Part shown: positions 50,701 through 58,708 of the stretch, in pieces
Layout: each line of letters starts with the position of its first letter
Position numbering within the stretch: the first letter of the stretch is position 1
Origin: Phycisphaerales bacterium
GTDB taxonomy: Bacteria > Planctomycetota > Phycisphaerae > UBA1845
Length of the DNA: 63,677 bases
Direction of reading: 5' to 3'
Assembly: GCA_003597935.1 (NCBI GenBank)
Contig: QZJT01000131.1
Span: forward strand, 1 to 63,677
The notes under the pieces: model-generated
The model's input: only the letters and a program-made list of their open reading frames with translations
What the model was told of the DNA's origin: nothing
The model's database searches: none
Position numbers and translations under genes: made by a program

Positions 50701-52808
50701 AGTCACGATTCGTACAGTACTGCAATGCCCGCGACACGATCAACGAGATGTTGAGAATGACTGGAGCTGTTGAGAAGCCTACCGCCGTGACGCCGAATCA
50801 CCGTGCTCCGATTGGACATGTGTCCCAGACGGTGCGTCCGCGCGGGCTGAAGCCCGCGGCTCGCTGGGGACGTCTGGCTTCATCCGGGGGTCTGGCTGCC
50901 ACGGGGTTCGTCGCCGCTCTGGCGTGTCTGCTGTTAGCGGCGCCTGCCCCGGCCGCGACGGACGCATCGCTCTTCTCGCGGGTCGACCTGACCCCGCTCG
51001 ACCGCGTCGCCGTGCAGAACGACGGCCGCATCCGCTCGTTCACGTCGCACGCCCTGACCAACATGCGCTACGTCAGCGGCCCGCGGTCGATCAACGGCCA
51101 AAGCCCCGAGTTCACCTACCTCGACCTGATGTTCCGCCCCGAGCGCTACCGTGACGAGGACATCATCTACATCAAGAGCAAGCCGCTCTTGCAGGAGATC
51201 GTCACGACGCTCGAAGGACACGGAATCGACGCCGAGCGGGGGGCGAAGATACTGAAAACCCGCTTGGTCGCCCCGTCGCTCTTGCAGCGGCCGGCTGTGA
51301 CCGCGCTGCTCGACCTGCGGGCCACCGACCTGATCCGCACCGCCAAGTTCGTGGACATGATCCAGAGCGGACTGGTGGTGTTCCGCTCTGACTTCCTGGC
51401 CGGCCAGCTTCAGATCATCCCCCCCCCCAGCGGCGACCGCAAGACCGCCTGGGCCACGCCCGACGCCTTGCTGGGCTTCGGCGGGCCGCAGTCGAAGCCG
51501 GGCGAGGGCTTCGGCCTCGAAGACGCCACCGAGAATAAGCTGGCCCAGGTGTGGGCGGCGCTGGGCAACGCCTGGCGGGCGGGCAACGCGGAACAGATCA
51601 ACGCCAAGGTTGCGGAACTGGCGGACCTTCTGGTCGCGGTCAGCCCCGACCTGTACCCGTCGCAGCGGCGCCTGGCGATGGAAAGCTGGTACTTCCGCAA
51701 CGGCAGCATGACGTGGGTGTGGTACCTGTACCTGGCGAGCGTCATTCCGCTCCTGATGGCCGTCATCTACAAGTGGTCCGGCGCCCGGGCGGTGGGTCTG
51801 GTGATCTTCACGCTGGCCTTCCTGCTCCAGACGGCGTCGATCGCCATCCGCTGGTACGTGTCCGGCCGCTGGCCGAACTCGAACATGTTCGAGGCGGTGA
51901 CCACTTCGGCCTGGTTCGGCGGCGTCGGAGCGCTCGTCATCGAGTATCTCGTTCGCCGCACCGCGGTGCGGAACCTGTTCGCGCTGGGCTCGGCCGTGGT
52001 GTCGATGGCGGCGCTGATGGCCGTCCACTTCCTGCCCGCCACGCTGGATTCGACGCTCAACAACCGGATGCCCGCCCTGCACGACATCTGGCTCTACATC
52101 CACACCAACGTCATTATCTGGAGCTACGCGGTCATCGGTCTGGCGGCGGTCACGGCGCTGCTCTACCTGGCCTACCGCTGGATCCAGATCATGCGGAAGG
52201 GCACGATCGGCGTCATGCGCGGGTTGCTGCTGCCCGTAGCCGTCGTCGCCTTGAACGTGTCCGCCGGGCGGGTGTTGATGGAGATCGTCGGCGGGCCGAA
52301 CTGGGGCTATCGCGAGCCGACGCAGCAGTTCTTATGGTTCGGCGTGCTTGGCATCTCCGCAGGATTGGTGCTGTTCGAGGCGCTGGAGGCACGGCGCCGG
52401 CGGCTCGAGGGCGCGACCGTCGAACGCGCCGCCTCCGGCGGTGCAGATGCGCTCATCCGCGGCGGCGCCGGCGGATCGTTCCTCAAGCCGGGAGCGCCGA
52501 CGGTTGCTCAGGTGCTCGACGCCGGCACGATGGTCTCGATGGAGGTCGCCTTCATCATGCTGTGGTCGGGCGTGGTGATGGGCGCGATCTGGGCCGATCA
52601 TGCCTGGGGCCGGCCGTGGGGCTGGGACCCGAAGGAGACCTTCGCCCTCAACACGTTCATCATCTTCCTCGTGCTCGTCCACGTTCGCCTCAAGGTCAAG
52701 GACAAGGGCCTCTGGACGGCGGCGCTGGCCGTGGTCGGGTTCGAGGTAATGATGTTCAACTGGATCGTGATCAACTTCATCGTGGTGGGGTTGCACAGCT
52801 ATGCGTGA
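50682..52808 (+). CDS. ccsA: CcsA/ResC-like cytochrome c biogenesis protein
   Basis: Up to 708 residues; the start is uncertain (ATG 50682 or in-frame ATGs near 50748-50757). The tryptophan-rich heme motif is visible as WGRPWGWDPKETFAL, followed by a helix. Core membrane helices follow from about residue 350, e.g. WYLYLASVIPLLMAVIYKWS, VIFTLAFLLQTASIAIRWYV and IIWSYAVIGLAAVTALLYLA; conserved His residues flank them. The first 330 residues are a periplasmic-like domain after a signal helix (AATGFVAALACLLLAAPAPA). A REP family 1 copy is translated before it (RPRGLKPAARWG). With ResB it carries heme across the membrane. Confidence 0.9.
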   Translation: MALARAESRFVQYCNARDTINEMLRMTGAVEKPTAVTPNHRAPIGHVSQTVRPRGLKPAARWGRLASSGGLAATGFVAALACLLLAAPAPAATDASLFSRVDLTPLDRVAVQNDGRIRSFTSHALTNMRYVSGPRSINGQSPEFTYLDLMFRPERYRDEDIIYIKSKPLLQEIVTTLEGHGIDAERGAKILKTRLVAPSLLQRPAVTALLDLRATDLIRTAKFVDMIQSGLVVFRSDFLAGQLQIIPPPSGDRKTAWATPDALLGFGGPQSKPGEGFGLEDATENKLAQVWAALGNAWRAGNAEQINAKVAELADLLVAVSPDLYPSQRRLAMESWYFRNGSMTWVWYLYLASVIPLLMAVIYKWSGARAVGLVIFTLAFLLQTASIAIRWYVSGRWPNSNMFEAVTTSAWFGGVGALVIEYLVRRTAVRNLFALGSAVVSMAALMAVHFLPATLDSTLNNRMPALHDIWLYIHTNVIIWSYAVIGLAAVTALLYLAYRWIQIMRKGTIGVMRGLLLPVAVVALNVSAGRVLMEIVGGPNWGYREPTQQFLWFGVLGISAGLVLFEALEARRRRLEGATVERAASGGADALIRGGAGGSFLKPGAPTVAQVLDAGTMVSMEVAFIMLWSGVVMGAIWADHAWGRPWGWDPKETFALNTFIIFLVLVHVRLKVKDKGLWTAALAVVGFEVMMFNWIVINFIVVGLHSYA

Positions 52809-52856
52809 CGCGACGGCGGCCGCTGGCGCTGGACCGCCAAACGGTTGCGGCGGCCC

Positions 52857-53230
52857 AATCCGAACCGCGAGCGTAAGCGACCGGCCGATGCGGAGTGCGG
52901 CTCGCCAGTCCCACGCCCGTTCGGCCCGAACAATCCGAACCGGGAGCGTAAGCGACCGGCCGAGAAGGAGCGCGGCTCGCCGTTTCGCCAAGCGCTCGGC
53001 CCGAACAATCCGAACCGGGAGCGTAAGCGACCGGCCGAAGCGGAGCAGGGCTCGCCGTTTCGCCGAGCGCTCGGCCCGGACAATCCGAACCGGGAGCGTA
53101 AGCGACCGGCCAAAGCGGAGCAGGGCTCGCCGTTTCGCCAAGCGCTCGGTCCGAACAATCCGAACCGGGAGCGTAAGCGACCGGCCGAAGCGGAGCGGCG
53201 TTCGCCAGAAAGTGAAGCCGCTTCCTGATT
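52857..53230. repeat. 75-bp tandem array, five copies (REP family 3)
   Basis: Five units whose AATCCGAACC phrase starts at 52857, 52932, 53007, 53082 and 53157, exactly 75 bp apart. Each contains CGGGAGCGTAAGCGACCGGC and GGCTCGCCGTTTCGCC. A frame across it would read NPNRERKRPAEAE, but there is no start context and the array is best treated as non-coding. Confidence 0.9.
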
Positions 53231-53284
53231 CATCGAATCCGGGCCGCAATCGCGCCCGCTTGGCTTCACCACGACAGCAGTTAC

Positions 53285-53325
53285 CCCCGCGGCCGGTCGC
53301 TTACGCTCGCGGTTCGGATTGGCGC
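53285..53325. repeat. Inverted copy of the REP family 3 unit
   Basis: GGTCGCTTACGCTCGCGGTT (53295-53314), the reverse complement of the array unit core, lies 60 bases past the array and 80 bases before kmo. Confidence 0.8.
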
Positions 53326-53399
53326 GTCCCTTGTAGGACGGGGTGCGTGTCGCCGGGCGTTGTACTGTATGCGCGCGGCAATAGCGGATTCCTCATCGC

Positions 53400-54731
53400 A
53401 TGACGCATCCGCGCGACACGCCGGTGACGGTCGTTGGCGCCGGCCTCGGCGGGGCGCTGATGGCCAATCATCTCGCCCACGCCGGCTACCCGGTGCAGGT
53501 CTACGAGCGCCGTCCCGATCCGCGCCAGGCGGGCATCAGCGAAGGCCGATCGATCAACCTCGCCATCTCCGTCCGCGGGCTGCACGCCCTGCAAGAGGTG
53601 GGTCTCGACCGCGCGGTACTCGATCAGTCCGTCGCGATGCGCGGCCGGATGATCCATTCCCGCACCGGCGAACTGAGCTACCAGCCCTACAGCCGCAACG
53701 CTGGCGACGCGATCTACTCCGTCTCCCGCGGGGCGTTGAACCTGATCCTGGTCGACGCCGCCGAGCGGCACGGCGTGGGCGTCCACTTCGGCTGCAAGTG
53801 TACCGGCCTCGACCTCGAGACCGGCCTGATCGCATTCGAGGGCAACGGCCCGCCGCCGGCGCCCGGGGGGTTCGTCGTCGGCGCAGACGGAGCGTTCTCG
53901 GCCATTCGCGCCCGCATGGAACGGCTGGATCGCTTCGACTACAGCCAGAGCTACCTGGAGCACGGCTACAAGGAACTGACGCTGCCGGCAGGTCCCGGGG
54001 GGGCGTTCGCGATGGAGAAAAACGCCCTCCACATCTGGCCGCGCCAGTCGTTCATGATGATCGCCCTGCCCAACTTCGACGGCTCCTACACCTGCACGCT
54101 CTTCTGGCCCTACAAGGGCCGGTGCAGCTTCGAGGCGGTCCGTACCGAAGCCGAGATCGTCGAGACTTTCGAGCGCGAGTTCCCCGACGCGATCGCGAAG
54201 TTTCCCGATCTGGTCGAGCAGTACCAGACGAACCCGGTCGGCTCGTTGGTGACGATCCGCTGCGGGCCGTGGTACGTGCGCGATAAGGTGGTTCTGCTCG
54301 GCGACGCCGCCCACGCGGTGGTGCCCTTCTACGGGCAGGGCGCCAACGCCGCCTTCGAGGACTGCACGGTTCTGAGCGCCTGCCTGCGTGAGCACGCCGA
54401 CCGCGCCACCGCTTTTCGCGAATACTACACGTCCCGCAAGCGTCACGCCGACGCCCTGGCGGACCTGGCGGTGGAGAACTTCGTCGAGATGCGCGACCGC
54501 ACCGCCGACCCGAAGTTCCGCCGCAAAAAAAAGCTCGAACGCCGCCTGCACGGCCTGTTTCCGCGCTGGTGCCTGCCGCTGTACAATATGGTGACGTTCA
54601 GCCGCATCCCCTACGACGACGCCCGCACCCGCGCGCGACGGCAGGACGCGATGGTGCGAAGGGTGGCGTGGGGGGTGGCGGCGCTGGCGGCGCTAGCGTT
54701 GCTCCTGTCGGTCTCGGCTATACTCTCGTAG
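53400..54731 (+). CDS. kmo: Kynurenine 3-monooxygenase
   Basis: 443 residues. FAD domain: the dinucleotide motif VTVVGAGLGGALMANHLAHA, the signature GRSINLAISVRGLHALQEVG, VVGADGAFSAIR and the second FAD motif LLGDAAHAVVPFYGQGANAA. A C-terminal membrane helix (VAWGVAALAALALLLSVSAI) anchors it, as in eukaryotic KMO. It hydroxylates L-kynurenine to 3-hydroxykynurenine with NADPH and O2, a step towards NAD or tryptophan breakdown. Tryptophan 2,3-dioxygenase lies 1.4 kb downstream, but a different module is inserted between. Kynureninase and later steps are not in the window. Confidence 0.92.
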   Translation: MTHPRDTPVTVVGAGLGGALMANHLAHAGYPVQVYERRPDPRQAGISEGRSINLAISVRGLHALQEVGLDRAVLDQSVAMRGRMIHSRTGELSYQPYSRNAGDAIYSVSRGALNLILVDAAERHGVGVHFGCKCTGLDLETGLIAFEGNGPPPAPGGFVVGADGAFSAIRARMERLDRFDYSQSYLEHGYKELTLPAGPGGAFAMEKNALHIWPRQSFMMIALPNFDGSYTCTLFWPYKGRCSFEAVRTEAEIVETFEREFPDAIAKFPDLVEQYQTNPVGSLVTIRCGPWYVRDKVVLLGDAAHAVVPFYGQGANAAFEDCTVLSACLREHADRATAFREYYTSRKRHADALADLAVENFVEMRDRTADPKFRRKKKLERRLHGLFPRWCLPLYNMVTFSRIPYDDARTRARRQDAMVRRVAWGVAALAALALLLSVSAILS

Positions 54732-54808
54732 CGGGGTATGCTCCTGAGGCTCAGCCCCCGGTGGTGACTTCATCGCGGCCGCCAGTTAATTCCTGCGAGG
54801 AGACTCAG

Positions 54809-55009
54809 ATGCACGCGGATTTTGCATGGCTGACCGAGCACAGCCAGGAGATTCACGACAAGTACGCGGGGAAGTGGATCGCGGTATTGAATGGGGAGGT
54901 TATCGGCGTGGGCGATATTGCCACGGACGCGATAGAGCAGGCGGAGGCGAAGCATCCGGGTGCCAACTATATTCTGGAATCGGTCGACTCCGATCTGGAG
55001 TGCATCTGA
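54809..55009 (+). CDS. DUF5678-like small protein
   Basis: 66 residues, with GGAG before ATG 54809. The pattern is DKYAGKWIAVLNGEVIGVGD followed by TDAIEQAEAKHPGANYILES, typical of DUF5678: a short strand pair with a KWIAV motif and a later helix. Its stop overlaps the start of the next gene (TGATG), so the two are coupled. DUF5678 genes commonly stand next to retropepsin-like genes; function unknown. It interrupts the kynurenine genes. Confidence 0.7.
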   Translation: MHADFAWLTEHSQEIHDKYAGKWIAVLNGEVIGVGDIATDAIEQAEAKHPGANYILESVDSDLECI

Positions 55010-56136
55010 TGCACGCCTTTGAGTGGCGCCGGCACGAGACGCGTCACTTCGGTCCTCAGTGGGTTCCTTTTGTTGAAGTAAACCTGAAGGCCATCACGGG
55101 GCGTTGGCACACGATCTCTATGCGAGTGGACACCGGCGCCGCGGTGACGCTCCTTCCGCGCGCGATGGGTGGTGCGCTTGTCGGCGAACCAGAAGCTGGA
55201 GCACCGATCGATCTCAAGAGCGTGGCCGCTAGTCCGCACGGGTATTACCTCCACGAGGTTGCGGCGAAGATAGGATCATTACCGCAGTTTCCGCTGAGGG
55301 TCGCAGTTGCGGAGCGGGACGATGTTCCGACGCTGCTGGGACGACTGGATGTGCTGGACCGATTCCAGATCGACTTCGATGCGTCTCTCGAGGAGACGAG
55401 GATTTCGCTGCTCTGGCTGGATGATAAGACCCGACAGAAATGGCGTCACGTCACTGACGTAGAGGCCTCGATTATCAGCAAGTGGGCAGAGTTTGCGCTC
55501 CCTGGAAGATGCGATGAGGCTGCAAAGCGGTTTCTGAACCGAGCCGACCAGTTGCTCGCGGCCGGCGCTGGACTCTTGAAGCTCCACAGAGACTTTGAGT
55601 TGCCGCTGGTGATCCGTTCGCTGTTCGACCTGTCCGTGCAGTTTGAATACCTGATGCAGGATCCGGTGCCACGCGCCGCCCTCTATCTGGACTACGAGCA
55701 CATCACCAAACACCGCAGTTCCCAGGCATGGCTGAGGTCGCCGGGGGTGATCGGAGATCGGTTGCGCGCGTCGCCCATGCGTGCCCAGGGCGAGAAACGC
55801 AACCGCCTGGAATATGACCGAGTGCAGCACCAGTTTGCCGTAAAGCCTGGATCGTCGCGTGTGCGAGGGCATTGGTATGTGGGCAGTCTACGGAGCGTTG
55901 CGGAAGAGATCGGGCGTACCGCGGAATACGAATCCGTGTACGGCCTGTATAGTGCCTGTGCCCACGGCGATTCCTGGACGGCCAGCCAGCCCGGACCTGC
56001 CCATGCCGGCCTCGATCATCTCTACGCGTATTGGTCGCGGATAGTGATCTGTATCGCGGACGCCAAGCAGATCATTTTGCCAGCCGACCAATATGAATTG
56101 CTCGTCGATCTCACCAAGGGCGGGCGGATGAACTGA
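55009..56136 (+). CDS. Retropepsin-like aspartyl protease domain fused to a DUF5677-like domain
   Basis: 375 residues. The N-terminal 140 or so carry SMRVDTGAAVTLLPRAMG, an Asp-Thr-Gly active-site loop of a retropepsin, with the strand set LLGRLDVLDRFQIDFD. The C-terminal part resembles DUF5677: FDLSVQFEYLMQDPVPRAAL, then GRTAEYESVYGLYSACAHGD. Single-motif retropepsins work as dimers. With its coupled DUF5678 partner it forms a two-gene module of unknown role, perhaps toxin-antitoxin-like or regulatory proteolysis. It reads continuous and undamaged. Confidence 0.7.
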   Translation: MHAFEWRRHETRHFGPQWVPFVEVNLKAITGRWHTISMRVDTGAAVTLLPRAMGGALVGEPEAGAPIDLKSVAASPHGYYLHEVAAKIGSLPQFPLRVAVAERDDVPTLLGRLDVLDRFQIDFDASLEETRISLLWLDDKTRQKWRHVTDVEASIISKWAEFALPGRCDEAAKRFLNRADQLLAAGAGLLKLHRDFELPLVIRSLFDLSVQFEYLMQDPVPRAALYLDYEHITKHRSSQAWLRSPGVIGDRLRASPMRAQGEKRNRLEYDRVQHQFAVKPGSSRVRGHWYVGSLRSVAEEIGRTAEYESVYGLYSACAHGDSWTASQPGPAHAGLDHLYAYWSRIVICIADAKQIILPADQYELLVDLTKGGRMN

Positions 56137-56139
56137 CCG

Positions 56140-56922
56140 ATGACTCTCACGTACCATTCATACCTCAAACTCGACCAACTCCTCAACCTCCAGGAGGTCA
56201 AGTCCGACCCCGCAGAGCATGACGAATACCTCTTCATTGTCATCCACCAGGTGTACGAACTCTGGTTCAAGATACTTTTGCAGGAGTTCGAGAAGGTCTG
56301 CCGCGATTTCTCGAATAACGACCTCTACGCCGCCATGGCCGGCTTCAAGCGTGCGCGGACCATCATGAAGACGATGGTCGGCCAGCTCGACATTCTGGAA
56401 ACGATGACGCCCATGTCGTTTTCCAGCTTCCGCGACCGGCTGGAGACCGCCTCCGGATTTCAATCGTGGCAGTACCGCGAGCTGGAGTTTCTGCTCGGCT
56501 ACAAACGCCCGGACATGCTCAAGTATCACGACGAAGGATCGCCCGCCCGCGCCCGGCTGGAAACGCGGCTCGACCGGCGCAGCGTGGTCGATCACTTCTA
56601 CGATTTCCTGGCCGCCCGCGGCGTGACCATCCCCGACGCCCTGCGGACGCGCGACGTGCGCCTGCCGGCCGTCGCAGACGAAACGGTCCAGGCCGGCATC
56701 CTCAAGCTCTACAAGACTCAGCCCGACCTGACGATCCTGTTCGAGCTGATGACCGACTTCGACGAAGGGCTGCAGGAGTGGCGATACCGCCACGTCAAGC
56801 TGGTCGAGCGCACCATCGGCAGCAAGCGCGGCACCGGCGGCTCGCTGGGCGTCGAATTCCTCAAGCAGTCGCTGTTCCTGCCCAGTTTCCCCGACCTGTG
56901 GGCGATCCGCCACGAACTGTAG
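56140..56922 (+). CDS. kynA: Tryptophan 2,3-dioxygenase
   Basis: 260 residues, normal for bacterial TDO. Family blocks: MTLTYHSYLKLDQLLNLQEV, then HDEYLFIVIHQVYELWFKIL (distal heme-side His), QSWQYRELEFLLGYKRPDML, EWRYRHVKLVERTIGSKRGT (proximal His) and GGSLGVEFLKQSLFLPSFPD. It oxidises L-tryptophan to N-formylkynurenine, using heme and O2. It starts 3 bases after the retropepsin gene stop, so it may be co-transcribed with that module and with kmo. Confidence 0.94.
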   Translation: MTLTYHSYLKLDQLLNLQEVKSDPAEHDEYLFIVIHQVYELWFKILLQEFEKVCRDFSNNDLYAAMAGFKRARTIMKTMVGQLDILETMTPMSFSSFRDRLETASGFQSWQYRELEFLLGYKRPDMLKYHDEGSPARARLETRLDRRSVVDHFYDFLAARGVTIPDALRTRDVRLPAVADETVQAGILKLYKTQPDLTILFELMTDFDEGLQEWRYRHVKLVERTIGSKRGTGGSLGVEFLKQSLFLPSFPDLWAIRHEL

Positions 56923-57114
56923 ACTCCACCGCCCGTCGCTGACAGAGCGGTTATTCTCCGCGCCACCGTTCCGACACGCGGCGGACGTTCGACAGTAGCG
57001 TTTTGCATCCTCAGTGTTGATAGTCGGTTATGTTCAGCCGTGACGGTCTTGGCACTACAGGCAGGCTCACCACCACGGCTCGGTCGGCACTCATTCCAGA
57101 GGCGCCTCGACCCA

Positions 57115-57230
57115 CCATCATGCCGTCCCTCCCGTCCCTCCCGTCCATCCCGTTTACTCCGTCCACCGCGTCCATCCGGTCCATCCCGTCCATTTCGTCC
57201 ATCTCGTCCATCGTCCATTCACGAGCGCCT
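57115..57230. repeat. 9-bp tandem array (CGTCCATCC unit), about 12 copies
   Basis: Units such as CGTCCCTCC, CGTCCATCC, CGTCCATTT and CGTCCATCT follow head to tail. Minus-strand frames read MDGMDEM-like peptides, an artefact of the repeat. It lies in the 400-base gap after TDO. Confidence 0.85.
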
Positions 57231-57256
57231 CCACCCTCCACCGGGACTTGGCAGGC

Positions 57257-57300
57257 TTGACCTGGTTGAATACCAAGTATATAACTACTGAGTATCTAAA
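57257..57300 (+). promoter_or_regulatory. Promoter and candidate PadR operator
   Basis: -35 TTGACC (57257-57262), 17 bp, -10 TATAAC (57280-57285). Two direct repeats AGTATATAA (57276) and AGTATCTAA (57291), 15 bp apart, cover the -10 box and the presumed start point. This AT-rich island stands out in GC-rich surroundings and would suit autoregulation by the PadR protein encoded from 57324. Confidence 0.65.
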
Positions 57301-57323
57301 GCGGCGGAGACAGACGGCTGTCG

Positions 57324-57968
57324 GTGAAACATGCGATCCTGGGGCTGCTGGGCGGTGGTCCGATGCACGGCTACGAACTGAAGGCCGCGTACGAAAGCGA
57401 CCTGGCGGCCGGAACCACGCTCAACGCCGGGCAGGTTTACCAGACGCTCGACAGGCTGCTTCGCGACGGACTGGTGACCGTCCGCGTCGTCGAGCAATCG
57501 GTGCGGCCGGACCGGAAGGTTTACACGATCACGGATGCCGGGCGGGCTAGCCTGGCCGAGTGGCTGGCGTCGCCGGATGCGTCGCCGCCGGCGGTGCGTG
57601 ATGAGATGCTCATCAAGCTCCTGGTCGCGCGGCGGCTCTCTCGGGCCGGCGTTGGCGACCGGCCCCCGGCGGCCTGTCGCGGCGAGACCTCCGACGGCGC
57701 GCGTTGCGGCGCCGCCGGCGGCGGCCCTGGGTCAACCTCATCCGCAGAGAAGTTCGCCGGTCCAAACGAGGTGCTTCGCAACGAGCGCCGGGCGTGCATG
57801 GCTCGGCTGCACGAGATCAACGCGGCGCTGCATCCGCGTCAGGCGAAGGACCCCGCCGGCGGTGACGTGCGCACGAGGCTGCTGCTTGAACTGGCCGCAT
57901 TGCGGCTGGAGGCGCAGGTGAAATGGCTCGATCGGTGCGAAGCGATACTCAGGGGTGAAAAACCGTGA
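57324..57968 (+). CDS. PadR-family transcriptional regulator
   Basis: 214 residues from GTG 57324. The winged helix-turn-helix is clear: KHAILGLLGGGPMHGYELKA, then NAGQVYQTLDRLLRDGLVTV and KVYTITDAGRASLAEWLAS. The C-terminal dimer helices are split by a low-complexity insert of about 40 residues (near residues 112-150). PadR proteins usually repress an adjacent exporter and release on ligand. The next gene starts 4 bases before this one's stop (GTGA-type overlap), a regulator-exporter operon. Confidence 0.88.
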   Translation: MKHAILGLLGGGPMHGYELKAAYESDLAAGTTLNAGQVYQTLDRLLRDGLVTVRVVEQSVRPDRKVYTITDAGRASLAEWLASPDASPPAVRDEMLIKLLVARRLSRAGVGDRPPAACRGETSDGARCGAAGGGPGSTSSAEKFAGPNEVLRNERRACMARLHEINAALHPRQAKDPAGGDVRTRLLLELAALRLEAQVKWLDRCEAILRGEKP

Positions 57969-58708
57969 CCACTGACCCGATTCCCGTCATCCGTGGCTCC
58001 GCCCTGACGCGCACATTCGGCGATGGTGCGGCGGCGGTGACGGCCGTGTCCGAAGTTGATATCGAGGTGCAGCGCGGTGAGTTCGTCGCCGTGATGGGTC
58101 CGTCCGGGTGCGGCAAGAGCACGCTGCTGCACCTGTTGGCGGGACTGGATCCGCCGACCTCCGGCCGCGTGATGGTCGACGGCCGCGATCTGGCCGACAT
58201 GGACGATGACACGCTGACGCTGCTGCGCCGGCGGCGCATCGGGTTTGTTTTCCAGGCGTTCAACCTGCTCGACGTGCTGACGGCGCGGGAGAACGTCGCC
58301 CTGCCGCTGGAACTCGACGGACGTCGTCCGGCCGACGCCGACGCGCGAGCCGTCGCCGTGCTCGAACGCGTCGGGCTCTCCGATCGGCTCGACCATACGC
58401 CGCGAGATCTGTCCGGGGGCGAGCAGCAGCGCGTCGCTCTGGCACGAGCGCTGGTAATGGAGCCGCTCGTGCTCATGGCGGACGAGCCCACCGGCAACCT
58501 GGACACCGCCACCGGTCAGGCCATCACCGATCTGCTTCGATCCCTCGTGGATGACGCGGGCCAGACGGTGCTCATGGTGACTCACAATCCGCGTCACGCG
58601 TCCAGCGCCGACCGCATCCTCCACATGCGCGACGGGCGGCTGGTGGATGAGCAGCGCATGGAATCGCCGAGAGCGGCCGAGGCGCTGATCGCGGAGTTAC
58701 AGGGATGA
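57965..58708 (+). CDS. ABC transporter ATP-binding protein (LolD/MacB-type)
   Basis: 247 residues. Walker A VMGPSGCGKSTLLHLLAGLD, signature RDLSGGEQQRVALARALV, Walker B LVLMADEPTGNLDTATGQAI, H-loop TVLMVTHNPRHASSADRILH. DEPTGNLD is the hallmark of the LolD/MacB/FtsE group, which works with FtsX-like permeases instead of membrane importers. It overlaps both neighbours by four bases (57965-57968 and 58705-58708), so the three proteins are made together. Confidence 0.93.
   Translation: MTTDPIPVIRGSALTRTFGDGAAAVTAVSEVDIEVQRGEFVAVMGPSGCGKSTLLHLLAGLDPPTSGRVMVDGRDLADMDDDTLTLLRRRRIGFVFQAFNLLDVLTARENVALPLELDGRRPADADARAVAVLERVGLSDRLDHTPRDLSGGEQQRVALARALVMEPLVLMADEPTGNLDTATGQAITDLLRSLVDDAGQTVLMVTHNPRHASSADRILHMRDGRLVDEQRMESPRAAEALIAELQG

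Noticed and set aside
52845..53228. 127-codon frame of NPNRERKRPAEAE repeats
   Set aside because: No ribosome site or signal; the DNA unit also occurs outside genes and inverted, so a DNA repeat is the simpler reading.
54826..55008. Longer 5' start for the retropepsin gene overlapping DUF5678
   Set aside because: It would overlap the DUF5678 gene in another frame; the TGATG junction at 55007-55011 gives a natural start.
57011..57241. 76-codon minus-strand frame of MDGMDEM repeats
   Set aside because: Direct translation of the 9-bp array; no family.
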